Shown in pieces: positions 10,647 to 18,986 of a stretch of 64,000 nucleotides of DNA; positions within the stretch are counted from its first letter, which is position 1; every line of letters starts with the position of its first letter. Source of the DNA: Rhodoferax sp. (GTDB taxonomy: Bacteria; Pseudomonadota; Gammaproteobacteria; Burkholderiales; Burkholderiaceae_C); NCBI GenBank assembly GCA_003133245.1, contig PKWM01000031.1, positions 1 through 64,000 of the forward strand. Direction: 5' to 3'. Under the pieces are notes generated by a model, which saw only the letters and a list, made by a program, of their open reading frames with translations, did no database searches and was not told where the DNA came from. The position numbers and the translations under genes are program-made.

Positions 10647-12014
10647 TCACTTCGGAAAAGATCCGTAAGCTTCCTGCTTGCGGCCCAGATACGCTGAGGC
10701 TACCGGTGCCAGTGACGCGGCTGCGATGCCTAGGTAGGACAACCCCGGTACATTGCCCACGTCATCGGCGTCCTGCGCGGTGCTGGCGTCCCGGGCCAGA
10801 CGGATGCCGGAGAACTGCCAGCATGCCGACGCCGGGAAAAAGTTGCGGTAGGACGCGCGCAGATGGTCCTGCGGCGAGGCGCAGGAGCCGCCGCGCAAAA
10901 CATACTGATTCACCATGAACTTGCCGTTGTATTCCCCCACGGCTCCGGCATCGACCCGGAAGCCCGGATAAGGCGCATAGCTGGAACAGGTCCACTCCCA
11001 GGCATCGCCAAAAAGCTGTGTCATGCCGGGCGCCGCAGCCGGGCGTGGGTGGAATTCATTGTCAGCCGCGAAGTGTCCGCTGACCGCAAGACCGCAGGCC
11101 GCATGCTCCCACTCGGCCTCGCTTGGCAGACGGGCATTCGCCCAGCGCGCGTAGGCGTCGGCTTCGTAGTAGGAGACATGCACGACCGGCCGATGCGGGT
11201 CCAGCCGAACCAGCCCACCCAGCGTGAATTCCTGCCAATCCTCACCGCGCCGCCAGTACAGGGGCTGTCGGCAATTTCCCGCCACGCGCCAGTCCCAGCC
11301 CTCAGCCAGCCAGAAGCCGGGATCGTCGTAGCCACCGGCATTCATGAACGCCAGGTACTCGCTGTTGCTGACCAGTCGCGACGCCAGAGCGTAGGGCTCG
11401 AGATAGACGCGGTGGCGCGGCGTTTCGTTGTCAAAACAGAAGCCCGCCCCGGCATGGCCGATTTCCACGACACCGCCGGTCTGCGCACGCCACGACAGCG
11501 GCGACGGTGGATCGGCAGCATGCGGCGCTGCCTCGTACGCCGGGAACAGCGGGTTGCGCGAGAAGAGATGCTTCAGGTCGGTCAGCAACAACTCTTGGTG
11601 CTGCTGCTCATGCTGCATGCCCAGCGTTAACAGATCGGCCAGAGCGCTCGGCAGGTCGGCGCCGTCCAACAGCGCCAGCACACGGCGGTCGATTTCGGCC
11701 CGGTACTCAAGAACCGTGGCCAGGGCCGGACGGGTCAGCAAACCCCGCTGGGCACGCGGATGCCTGGCGCCCACGGCGTTGTAATACGAATTGAAAAGCA
11801 CCCGGAAAGCTTCATCGAAGGGTTTGAATCCAGCCTCTGCATGCGCCAGCACGAAGGTCTCGAAAAACCACGTGGTGTGCGCCAAATGCCACTTCACCGG
11901 GCTGGCGTCGGGCATCGACTGCACGCAGCAGTCCTCCGCCGACAGGGGTTGCGCCAGGGCCAGGGTGCGTTGCCGTACAGTCTGGTAATGCGCGCGCAGC
12001 GTGCTGTTAATCAT
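10647..12014 (-). CDS. egtB: Ergothioneine biosynthesis protein EgtB (C-terminally extended)
   Basis: Non-haem iron sulfoxide synthase joining hercynine to a thiol donor with O2. It has a DinB-like domain with the iron-ligand segments HLAHTTWFFETFVL and MQHEQQHQELLLTDLKH, then an FGE-sulfatase (formylglycine-type) domain ending in the usual WQFSGIRLARD. The start at 12014 is preferred: GGAG lies 9 nt before it and 24 nt separate it from egtD. Oddly, the last about 35 residues are not EgtB. They match the C-terminal end of the NDUFA9-like protein at 16407 (23 of 26 residues) and continue 9 residues past its stop, because a TAG became CAG. EgtA, EgtC and EgtE are absent nearby, as in many proteobacteria. 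Confidence 0.93.
   Translation of the reverse strand: MINSTLRAHYQTVRQRTLALAQPLSAEDCCVQSMPDASPVKWHLAHTTWFFETFVLAHAEAGFKPFDEAFRVLFNSYYNAVGARHPRAQRGLLTRPALATVLEYRAEIDRRVLALLDGADLPSALADLLTLGMQHEQQHQELLLTDLKHLFSRNPLFPAYEAAPHAADPPSPLSWRAQTGGVVEIGHAGAGFCFDNETPRHRVYLEPYALASRLVSNSEYLAFMNAGGYDDPGFWLAEGWDWRVAGNCRQPLYWRRGEDWQEFTLGGLVRLDPHRPVVHVSYYEADAYARWANARLPSEAEWEHAACGLAVSGHFAADNEFHPRPAAAPGMTQLFGDAWEWTCSSYAPYPGFRVDAGAVGEYNGKFMVNQYVLRGGSCASPQDHLRASYRNFFPASACWQFSGIRLARDASTAQDADDVGNVPGLSYLGIAAASLAPVASAYLGRKQEAYGSFPK
10677..10759 (-). repeat. Duplicated 3' end of the NDUFA9-like gene, fused into egtB
   Basis: 83 nt aligned without gaps, about 83% identical to 16409-16491, the terminal codons of the NDUFA9-like gene. 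Here it is read in frame as the tail of EgtB. The stop triplet of the parent (CTA on the plus strand) is CTG in this copy, so translation runs on to 10647. Confidence 0.85.
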
Positions 12015-12038
12015 GTCAATGCACTCCACAATAACCCA

Positions 12039-13007
12039 TCAGATTTCGGCCAGAAAGACCGCAAACCACTGGCGCGGGTCGCTCCAGGCCTGCGGCCGCC
12101 TGAAGCCGGAGCGCTCCAGCAGTGCCGCAAAACCCGGCACGCTGTATTTGTAGCTGTTCTCCGTGTGGATGCGCTCGCCCTGGCGAAATTGACGTTCGCC
12201 GCCGATCCAGGAAACCCGCAGGTCCCGGTTGGCTTGCAGGTGCATTTCGATGCGCGACTGCGCAGCGTTGAAAAAGGCGTGATGGTGCCAGTCGTCGAGA
12301 TTGAAATCGCTGCCGATGAGGCGATTGATGTGCGTGAGCGCGTTCAGGTTAAAAGCCGCAGTGACACCGGCGGCGTCGTTGTAGGCGGCGTTCAGAATCG
12401 CCACATCCTTGATCAGATCAACCCCGATCAGCAAAGCGCCCTGGTTCGCCAGCAAACCTCGAATGCGCTGCAAGAGGCCGAGTGCCATCTCGGGGTCGAA
12501 ATTGCCGATCGACGATCCAGGATAGAACACCAACCGCTGGCCAGATGGCAAATCGGGGGGAAGATGAACCTGGTCGAAGATATCCGCCACGACGGCACGG
12601 ATATCGAGCGCCGGAAACGCGTTGCGCAAGCCGTTCACGGCCTGCTGCAGAAAGTCGCCCGAGATATCGATGGCGACGAAGCATCGGGGCTGGAGCAGGT
12701 TGCACAGTACGCGCGCCTTCTCGCAGTTACCGGCCCCCAATTCGATCACGGTCGCAGCGGCGGCGATGCTGGCCTTGATGTCCTGGCCATGCATCTGCAT
12801 GATCGCGCCCTCGGTACGCGTGGGGTAGTACTCGGGCAAAGCGGTGATGCGTTCGAACAGGGTAGAACCCTGCTGATCGTAGAAATACTTCGGTGAAATG
12901 CTGGCCTGCGCGGCACACAGGCCAGCAACGATTTCCCCATGGGGCATGGTGTAAGTTGTTAACACTTCTTGCTTCTCCAACGCAGGGGAACGGGACAAAA
13001 TGGCCAC
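12039..13007 (-). CDS. egtD: L-histidine N(alpha)-methyltransferase
   Basis: Trimethylates histidine with SAM to hercynine, the first step of ergothioneine synthesis. Family features: SPKYFYDQQGSTLFERITAL with PEYYPTRTE, the SAM site VIELGAGNCEKARVL, and FYPGSSIGNF in the middle of the protein. The start is uncertain: GTG at 13007 gives 322 residues, GTG at 12965 follows a GGAG site, and ATG at 12947 is the first ATG. All keep the catalytic domain. It is followed after 24 nt by egtB, so the pair is co-transcribed; the promoter must lie in 13008-13135, just beside the truncated argG copy. Confidence 0.93.
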   Translation of the reverse strand: MAILSRSPALEKQEVLTTYTMPHGEIVAGLCAAQASISPKYFYDQQGSTLFERITALPEYYPTRTEGAIMQMHGQDIKASIAAAATVIELGAGNCEKARVLCNLLQPRCFVAIDISGDFLQQAVNGLRNAFPALDIRAVVADIFDQVHLPPDLPSGQRLVFYPGSSIGNFDPEMALGLLQRIRGLLANQGALLIGVDLIKDVAILNAAYNDAAGVTAAFNLNALTHINRLIGSDFNLDDWHHHAFFNAAQSRIEMHLQANRDLRVSWIGGERQFRQGERIHTENSYKYSVPGFAALLERSGFRRPQAWSDPRQWFAVFLAEI

Positions 13008-13135
13008 TTTAAATATCCAGCGGGAAGGCTAGCCCGACAGCGGTGAAATCTCTGTACGCAAGCGAACATAGCAGGCAAGCCTGTCGCGCGCCTGCTCGGA
13101 CAAAAATGTCGGGTCGCCAGAAAGGACATTAACGG

Positions 13136-13409
13136 TGCACAAGCGGGCTTGTTGTCGCTGGGCAAGGATGGAGACTTCTTGAAGCTGGGCGTCGGAGATA
13201 CCAAGTAGCTCAGAATCACTTCCTGTAACGAACGTCGCTGCGACACAGGCGGATTGGGTCTGCCAGCCTGACGCTCATACGCTTCGCTTTTTAAAATCGC
13301 GCCAAACTGGCAGACCCAACCCGCCTTCCGGGACTTGCTGCTTGACACGGATTCACTGACTACAAGAGACTGGCTGCTGCCGTTCAACTTTGCCGACAGC
13401 TGACACTCA
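13136..13409. repeat. Repeat A, copy 2, left part (truncated argG 3' end)
   Basis: 13136-13208 repeats the last 73 nt of argG including its TAG. The downstream 200 nt match 9083-9286, including the 19-nt inverted repeat (13248-13266 with 13307-13325). The single mismatch within that stem is at the same pair in both copies with the bases exchanged. Similarity stops exactly where the group II intron begins. Confidence 0.85.
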
Positions 13410-15317
13410 ATCGGGATAGGAGAAAGCCTCACGGCCTCCCCCTCCCACACCACCGGACATACGGGTCACGTATCCGGCGGTTCCTTGAAACTTCGTTGTT
13501 CTCATACTGCCTTTGCTGACGCCAGCTCGGGCAGCCCCATCTAACGAAACAGTTTTGCAGGTAGTGCCAGACTCAACGCTGGCGTTTGGCTCAGGCGCCA
13601 TGGCCCATGCGCGCTCTTGCTTGTATTCCAAGCCTCGCGCACGCTGCTCCCGCGTTTCCTGAGTTCGCGGTAACCCGCGCTGCCCCATTGTTTCCATGCA
13701 TAGCATCTTAACCGCCGTCGCACCCATTTGTCGATCTCGCGCAGAGGGCTCAACACTTCGGCAATTCCGAAGTAGGCTTTCCACCCGGTCAGGGCAGTCT
13801 TCAACTCTTGCACGATGTCAATCAAACGGTGACCGCGTGTGCGACGGGTCAATTCGCGAATGGTGTCTTTGAGTTTCTCGATGGCCTTGTCGGCCACCTT
13901 GATCCTGGCGCCATCGCGGCTGACGGTAAAGCCCAGAAACTTGCGGTTTCTGGGTCTGTCTACGGCACTCTTTTGAGCGTTCACTGTGAGCCGCAGTGAT
14001 TCACTCAGATAGCGCGTTACGTTTTGCATGAGTCGCTCGCCGGCGCGTTTGCTTTTGACAAAGATATTGCAGTCATCGGCATAGCGGGCGAAGCGGTGAC
14101 CTTGGCGTTCCAGTGTCCAGTCCAGTTCGTCAAGCACCACGTTGGCCAGCACCGGCGACAAGGGACCGCCTTGCGGCACCCCTTGCGTTGTCGCCTGACA
14201 TTTGCCGTCCACCTGCACCCCGCCTTTGAGAAAGCGGTTGATGAGCCGGAGCACATCGGGTGCATCCACGTGCTGGCGCACGCGAACCATCAGGCGGTCG
14301 TGGTTGACGCGGTCGAAGAACGCCTCCAAGTCAATGTCCACTACCCAGCCGTATCCTTGTCGGATCGTGGCTTGGGCGTGACGCATCGCTTGGTGAGCGC
14401 TGCGCCCCGGCCTGAAGCCGTAGCTGTTTTCGTGGAAGTGGGGTTCCCAGCATCGCTGCACCACTTGCGCGATGGCTTGCTGGATGAACCGGTCCACTAC
14501 GGTGGGAATGCCAAGGAGTCGCTTTCTTCCGTCTGGCTTTGGGATTTCCACGCGCCGTACCGGCTTGGGGCAGTAGCTGCCTGCCACCAGTTGCGCGCGG
14601 ATGCTGGGCCAGTTCGCTTTGAGGTGGGCACCGAGTTCACCGACGGTCATGCCGTCAATGCCCGGCGCGCCTTTGTTGCGCTTGACCTGTGCCAAGGCCC
14701 GTTTGAGGTTCTCACTATCCAGAACCTCGGTCATCAGGGTTGAGATTTTCGATGATGCGGTGGTCTGGGGTTTTCCAGCGATGGGTTCATCCACTGACGG
14801 GGGCCTGTCGGATTCCGTCGGTGGCGCATAGGAGCCGTCCCCTTCGCGCTTGTCAGATGCTCTCCCATCTCTCTTCACGTCAGAGTCCTCATCGTTCAAG
14901 GTTCAGGCCTTCGGCGCGGGCCGCGCCTACTATGCCTTCTGCTGACTTCTGTCCTGTGGTCAAAACCAGTTCCCCGGTCTTCAGTCATGCTGCATCTTGC
15001 GATGCCCCGACACAGGACAGATCTCCCGTGGTAAGACACGAATCCTTCCTCGCATAGACGCCGGATTTACAAAATGCACCCTTGTCGATGTTGCCACCGA
15101 CGCTGTAAATGGAGGACTTCGCGGTCACGTGCCCGCTGGTCCCGAATGCATCACGCCTCATATCCGGTTTTTGTTCATCGTCCCGCGATTTCGCCTTGGG
15201 CTTCCTCCGCACCTCGCCTCGCGACGACGCACTTGCCCTTTGGCTAACCTTCGGCTCTACACATACCTGGTGCCGGGACTTGCACCCGACTGGATTCGTG
15301 CCATGCACGGCACACAC
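13410..15317 (-). mobile_element. Group II intron
   Basis: About 1.9 kb, read leftwards. The 5' end is GTGTGTGCC at about 15317. Further in, GGGTGCAAGTCCCGGCACC and GAAGTCAGCAGAAGGCATAG are typical of bacterial group II introns. The reverse transcriptase lies at 13541-14899. A domain V/VI-like end (CCGCCGGATACGTGACC, then GTATGTCCGGTGGTGTGGG) follows the ORF and the intron ends near CCCGAT. Removing 13410-15317 rejoins repeat A so that it aligns with the uninterrupted copy 1. A hairpin lies just upstream of the insertion point, as is usual for the IIC class. Ends are good to about 2 nt. Confidence 0.9.
13541..14899 (-). CDS. ltrA: Group II intron-encoded reverse transcriptase/maturase
   Basis: 452 residues. 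RT domains are clear: GIPTVVDRFIQQAIAQV, YGFRPGRSAHQAM, the metal site VVDIDLEAFFD (Asp188, Asp190), QGVPQGGPLSPVLAN, and RYADDCNIF (YADD at 273-276), followed by the thumb/maturase domain X (GWKAYFG and after). There is no C-terminal HNH endonuclease, which fits the compact classes that use single-stranded or hairpin-adjacent targets. The ORF is intact, so the intron may still be mobile. The N-terminal 50 residues are charged and not conserved in the family. The protein should assist both splicing and reverse splicing of its host intron. Confidence 0.95.
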   Translation of the reverse strand: MNDEDSDVKRDGRASDKREGDGSYAPPTESDRPPSVDEPIAGKPQTTASSKISTLMTEVLDSENLKRALAQVKRNKGAPGIDGMTVGELGAHLKANWPSIRAQLVAGSYCPKPVRRVEIPKPDGRKRLLGIPTVVDRFIQQAIAQVVQRCWEPHFHENSYGFRPGRSAHQAMRHAQATIRQGYGWVVDIDLEAFFDRVNHDRLMVRVRQHVDAPDVLRLINRFLKGGVQVDGKCQATTQGVPQGGPLSPVLANVVLDELDWTLERQGHRFARYADDCNIFVKSKRAGERLMQNVTRYLSESLRLTVNAQKSAVDRPRNRKFLGFTVSRDGARIKVADKAIEKLKDTIRELTRRTRGHRLIDIVQELKTALTGWKAYFGIAEVLSPLREIDKWVRRRLRCYAWKQWGSAGYRELRKRGSSVREAWNTSKSAHGPWRLSQTPALSLALPAKLFR

Positions 15318-15373
15318 GTTTGAATTCACCGGCCTGCGCGGCTTTTCGCACAGGTCTGGTGGAATGATGGGTT
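15318..15373. repeat. Repeat A, copy 2, right part
   Basis: Continues repeat A beyond the intron. A hairpin at about 15329-15359 takes the place of the GC hairpin of copy 1, followed by GGTGGAATGATGGGTT as at 9329-9344. The similarity ends 12 nt before the stop codon of the PhzF-like gene, at the same distance as in copy 1 before the nuclease gene. Confidence 0.75.
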
Positions 15374-15385
15374 GGCTGGCGTGCG

Positions 15386-16171
15386 CTAAACGACAACATC
15401 AATTTCACCGCGCAAATATTCGACCGCGCTTCCGGATATAAGCACGCGGTCACCTGAGAGCCTGCAACTGAGGTCTCCACCACGAGCCGACAACTGTTTC
15501 GCCGTTAAGCTCAATTTTCCGAGACGCGCAGCCCAATACGGAACAAGCGTGCAGTGCGCAGAGCCAGTGACCGGATCTTCGGGAATCCCCGCACTTGGCG
15601 CAAAGAATCGTGACACGAAGTCCACGGTTTCCCCTGGAGCAGACACAATGACAGCAAAAGCATCGAGCGCTGCGATGCGCGCGAAATCCGGCTGAAGGTT
15701 CTTGACTTCGGATTCACAATCAAGAATTGCCAATAGGTCGCGAGCAAGAAACACCTCTCTTGGCCTTACGCCCAAGGCAGACACTAGCTGTTCAGAAACT
15801 TCAACCGATATACCCGGCCTTGCTGGAAAATCCAAAGCCAGGCGATCGGCATCGGTGGTGACGACCAAGCTTCCGCTACGGGTGGCGAATGTGAGTTGAT
15901 TGGCTGAGGGTGTGAAATGCCGGAACAGGACATGAGCCGCGGCCAAAGTGGCATGACCGCATAAATCAACTTCGACAGTCGGCGTGAACCACCGCAAAGG
16001 AATCTCGTCCGACCCCGGAATAACAAATGCAGTCTCCGCCAAATTGTTCTCAGCGGCGATCGCCGCGAGAACCTTGTCGGGAAGCCAGCTTTCGAGCAGC
16101 ACGACAGCAGCGGGATTGCCTCCAAATAGATGATCGGTGAAGGCGTCGATCTGAAACAGGGGAAGCTTCAT
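15386..16171 (-). CDS. PhzF family phenazine biosynthesis-like protein
   Basis: About 261 residues from the ATG at 16171 (MKLPLFQIDAFTD). PhzF-fold features: the N-terminal FGGNPAAVVLL, the catalytic-type glutamate in ENNLAETAFVI, then RWFTPTVEVDLCGHATLAAAHVL, and in the second half GIPEDPVTGSAHCTLVPYW. Relatives isomerise trans-2,3-dihydro-3-hydroxyanthranilate or act as epimerases; no phenazine genes are near, so the substrate is unknown. An in-frame 30-residue extension upstream would be encoded by repeat B and is rejected. It occupies the same slot between repeats A and B as the nuclease gene does in copy 1. Confidence 0.9.
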   Translation of the reverse strand: MKLPLFQIDAFTDHLFGGNPAAVVLLESWLPDKVLAAIAAENNLAETAFVIPGSDEIPLRWFTPTVEVDLCGHATLAAAHVLFRHFTPSANQLTFATRSGSLVVTTDADRLALDFPARPGISVEVSEQLVSALGVRPREVFLARDLLAILDCESEVKNLQPDFARIAALDAFAVIVSAPGETVDFVSRFFAPSAGIPEDPVTGSAHCTLVPYWAARLGKLSLTAKQLSARGGDLSCRLSGDRVLISGSAVEYLRGEIDVVV

Positions 16172-16193
16172 ATGGTCAATCCTGTAGCCGCCC

Positions 16194-16317
16194 AACGAAT
16201 GTAGCTCGTCGGATATTCTGAGACTCCAGTTTATCCGACGGGATAAACCTGAAATTCGCATCCGCGCGCGGATGATCGATCAGATGACAAGACCTGTGTT
16301 CGTTGGATTTGCCAGCA
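16194..16317. repeat. Repeat B, copy 2
   Basis: Matches 10295-10420 with about 13 differences, including the palindrome GTTTATCC-GACG-GGATAAAC. It lies between the PhzF-like gene and the 3' end of the NDUFA9-like gene, which makes this copy the likely original context of repeat B. The remaining 90 nt to the stop at 16407 show nothing recognisable. Confidence 0.85.
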
Positions 16318-16406
16318 ATCTTCCAAGAATCCGCAGTTATTTGCATCCCCATAAACCTTGTCGCCTATCCTGGCGAAATTTGGTCAGCGCCGAGCACTTA
16401 ACCCGC

Positions 16407-17351
16407 CTACTTGCGGCCCAGATACGCTGAAGCGATCGGTGCCAGTGATGCGGCTGCAAGGCCCAAGTGGGACAAGCCCGGCACATTGCCGCTGGCGACG
16501 TTGTCGATGCGCATGGAGTCGAGGTTGTCACGGCTCATCAGCGGTTCACCCGGGGCGAGTTCCATCAGAACGGCCTGTACGTATCCCAGCCAGCGAGGTA
16601 GCGCAATCACCGGACGACCACGCCCGCCGCGGATGCCGCTGAACTGCGCGGCGAGCTGCACCAATTCGCGCAGCGTAAACACCTGTGGGCCACACAACTC
16701 AAACACTTTGGGCGCGCCCAGGTTTGCAAGTTTCAGACTGCGCAGCACGGCGCTGGCCACGTCCTGCACCCACACCGGCTGAAAACGCGCTTCGGCACCC
16801 GCCAATGGCATCACCGGCAACACTTTTTGCAACCGGGCGAAGACGTTGAGGAACTTATCACCGGCGCCAAAAATGACACTCGGGCGCAGAATGGTCAAAG
16901 CAAACGCAGCCCCGGCGCCGCTGCCGGCGGCCTGCATCAGCACCACTTCGCCCTGCCCTTTGCTGCGCAAATACATGGACGGCGCCGATTCTGGTTGCAC
17001 CGCGTCAACACCGAGGGCGCTGAGGTGGACCACCTGCCCGATCCGTGCCGCCAGACAGGCACGCACAATCTTTTGCGGCAAAGCAACGTGAACTTTCTCG
17101 AACGCCTGCTTACTGCCATGCAGAATAGCCACCAGGTTCACGACCGCGTCATGACCAGCCAGCGTGTCGCACAGTGCCTGCTCGTCGTGAACATCCACCT
17201 CGAGCACGCTCAGTGACGGCAGCGCCAACAGATGTCCGGCATGGGCTCGTGCGCGGCTGGGCACCGTCACCTGCCAACCCGCACGCGTGAACGCCGTGCA
17301 CACCTGCGTGCCGACAAAGCCACTGCCGCCGAGCACCACCACTTTCTTCAT
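16407..17351 (-). CDS. Complex I NDUFA9 subunit family protein (NAD(P)-binding SDR)
   Basis: 314 residues of the atypical short-chain dehydrogenase group related to the NDUFA9 subunit of mitochondrial complex I. The Rossmann motif is at the N terminus (VVVLGGSGFVGTQVC). HLSALGVDAVQPESAPSMYL with RSKGQGE holds the Tyr-x-x-x-Lys-like site. The middle region LRPSVIFGAGDKFLNVFARL is typical of the family. In bacteria its function is poorly defined. The gene is 24 nt downstream of murB in the same direction. Its last 26 codons are the source, or sister, of the foreign tail on EgtB at 10647. Confidence 0.88.
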   Translation of the reverse strand: MKKVVVLGGSGFVGTQVCTAFTRAGWQVTVPSRARAHAGHLLALPSLSVLEVDVHDEQALCDTLAGHDAVVNLVAILHGSKQAFEKVHVALPQKIVRACLAARIGQVVHLSALGVDAVQPESAPSMYLRSKGQGEVVLMQAAGSGAGAAFALTILRPSVIFGAGDKFLNVFARLQKVLPVMPLAGAEARFQPVWVQDVASAVLRSLKLANLGAPKVFELCGPQVFTLRELVQLAAQFSGIRGGRGRPVIALPRWLGYVQAVLMELAPGEPLMSRDNLDSMRIDNVASGNVPGLSHLGLAAASLAPIASAYLGRK

Positions 17352-17375
17352 CGTGCCACCACTCTTGGTTGCGAA

Positions 17376-18464
17376 CTACACGATCACCGGCTCGGGTTCG
17401 AGCCGGATGCCAAAGCGTTCATAGACGCTGGTCTGAATGGCACGCGCCAGCGTCATCACCTCGCCGCCGGTCGTGCCGGTCCCGCAGGCAGCATCGTTGC
17501 CGCCCAAGTTCACCAGCACCAGTGCCTGCTTTTCATAGACCCCGGCGTTGCCTACGGACTTGCCACGCCAGCCACAGGAATCAATCAGCCAGCCCGCTGC
17601 CAGCTTGATCGTGCCGTCCGTTAGATGGTAATACGTCACTTTCGGATCGCGCGCGATGATGTCGGCACATTGTTCGGGCGTAACAGTCGGGTTCTTGAAA
17701 AAACTGCCCACGTTGCCCATGACCTGAGGATCGGGCAGCTTGGCGCGGCGAATTTCGCAGACCCAGTCATAAAGCTGCTGCGCACTTGGCACGGCACAAA
17801 CGTGGATGGCCATTTTTTTATCCAGATCCGCATAACCGAGTACGGGTTTCCAGGGTCTTGGCAGGCGCAGGCGCACGCGCAGGATCAAGGCGCGATCCTT
17901 CAGACCCAGCGCCTGATGGTCGCCTGCGCCCAGGCTGGAAGTCGCGACACTGCTGTGCTTGAACACCGAATCACGGTAGCCAAAAGCACATTGCGCGGCA
18001 TTCAAGGTAAAGACCTGCCCGGTCTGCAAATCGATCGCATCAACAGACTCAAAGCGATCCTGCAATTCGACCCCGTAAGCGCCAATGTTTTGCACCGGCG
18101 CGGCACCTGCGGTGCCGGGAATCAGCGCCAAATTTTCCAGGCCCGGGTAACCTTGCGCGAGCGTCCAAGTGACAAAGTCGTGCCAGTTCTCGCCGGCACC
18201 CGCCTCCACAATGAAGGCTTTGGAAGTTTCTTGCACCAGTCTTCGCCCCGTGATCTCGACCTTCAAAACGACGGGTTTGACGTCGCCGGTGAGCACAATA
18301 TTGCTGCCGCCGCCCAGGATAAATTTCGGCAAGGTGCCTAGCTCGGGCTCAGCCAGCAGCTCACGCACGTCAGCTTCGCCGCTAATGTGCACCAAGGTGT
18401 GCGCCTTGGCCACAATGTGAAAGGTGTTAAAGGCCCGTAGCGCTACATTTTTCTCGACTAACAT
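17376..18464 (-). CDS. murB: UDP-N-acetylenolpyruvoylglucosamine reductase
   Basis: FAD enzyme that makes UDP-N-acetylmuramate for peptidoglycan. Starts [20 protein letters not shown]; the FAD-binding region contains LGGGSNIVL (about residue 50), and [21 protein letters not shown] (about 115-135) is the MurB signature. [10 protein letters not shown] near residue 250 carries the catalytic serine. 362 residues is the type I length seen in proteobacteria. It is separated from the divergent yajQ by only 33 bp, so the two genes have facing promoters that overlap their coding starts. Confidence 0.95.
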   Translation of the reverse strand: MLVEKNVALRAFNTFHIVAKAHTLVHISGEADVRELLAEPELGTLPKFILGGGSNIVLTGDVKPVVLKVEITGRRLVQETSKAFIVEAGAGENWHDFVTWTLAQGYPGLENLALIPGTAGAAPVQNIGAYGVELQDRFESVDAIDLQTGQVFTLNAAQCAFGYRDSVFKHSSVATSSLGAGDHQALGLKDRALILRVRLRLPRPWKPVLGYADLDKKMAIHVCAVPSAQQLYDWVCEIRRAKLPDPQVMGNVGSFFKNPTVTPEQCADIIARDPKVTYYHLTDGTIKLAAGWLIDSCGWRGKSVGNAGVYEKQALVLVNLGGNDAACGTGTTGGEVMTLARAIQTSVYERFGIRLEPEPVIV

Positions 18465-18497
18465 GGCGGGATTGTCGCATTAGCAATGGAGCCAAAA

Positions 18498-18983
18498 ATG
18501 CCTTCTTTTGATACGGTTTGTGAAGCCAGCATGGTGGATGTGAAGCACGCAGTGGAAAACACCGCCAAGGAAATTGCCACACGTTTCGATTTCAAGGGCA
18601 CACCCGCTGCCATTGAACTCAAGGACAAGGAAATCACGCTGATTGGAAACGCTGACTTTCAACTGACACAGATTGAAGACATTCTGCGCAACAAGCTCAC
18701 CAAGCGCGCCGTTGACGTGCGCTTTCTGGATTTGGGCGAGGTGCAAAAAATGGGTGGCGACAAGGTCAAACGGGTCATCAAGGTGCGCAATGGCATCGAG
18801 ACCGAAGTGGCCAAGAAGATGCAACGCCTGATCAAGGACAGCAAGCTTAAAGTTCAAGCCGCCATTCAGGAAAGCAAATTGCGCGTCACCGGCGCCAAGC
18901 GCGACGACCTGCAAGCGGCCATGGCCCTGATCAAGAAAGACATCGCCGACATCCCCTTGAGCTTCGATAATTTTCGTGACTAA
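18498..18983 (+). CDS. yajQ: YajQ family nucleotide-binding protein
   Basis: 161 residues from the ATG at 18498; the upstream in-frame ATG at 18486 would place GGAG inside the coding region, whereas GGAG is 6 nt before 18498. It has the YajQ layout of two ferredoxin-like folds: [20 protein letters not shown] at the N terminus, [13 protein letters not shown], and [19 protein letters not shown] near the C terminus. Homologues bind cyclic di-GMP and partner regulators (shown in Xanthomonas). The next gene starts 3 nt after its stop. Confidence 0.93.
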   Translation: MPSFDTVCEASMVDVKHAVENTAKEIATRFDFKGTPAAIELKDKEITLIGNADFQLTQIEDILRNKLTKRAVDVRFLDLGEVQKMGGDKVKRVIKVRNGIETEVAKKMQRLIKDSKLKVQAAIQESKLRVTGAKRDDLQAAMALIKKDIADIPLSFDNFRD

Positions 18984-18986
18984 ACC

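Noticed and set aside
10795..10815. QFSGIR occurring in both EgtB and the NDUFA9-like protein as the fusion point
   Set aside because: In EgtB this is the normal family motif, and its distance to the shared tail differs (about 16 versus 40 residues), so it is chance.
11760..12896. 378-residue open frame on the plus strand across egtB and egtD
   Set aside because: Both genes opposite are intact and well conserved; no ribosome site or known domain.
16172..16261. 30-residue N-terminal extension of the PhzF-like protein
   Set aside because: It is encoded by repeat B and absent from the family; ATG at 16171 fits the known start.
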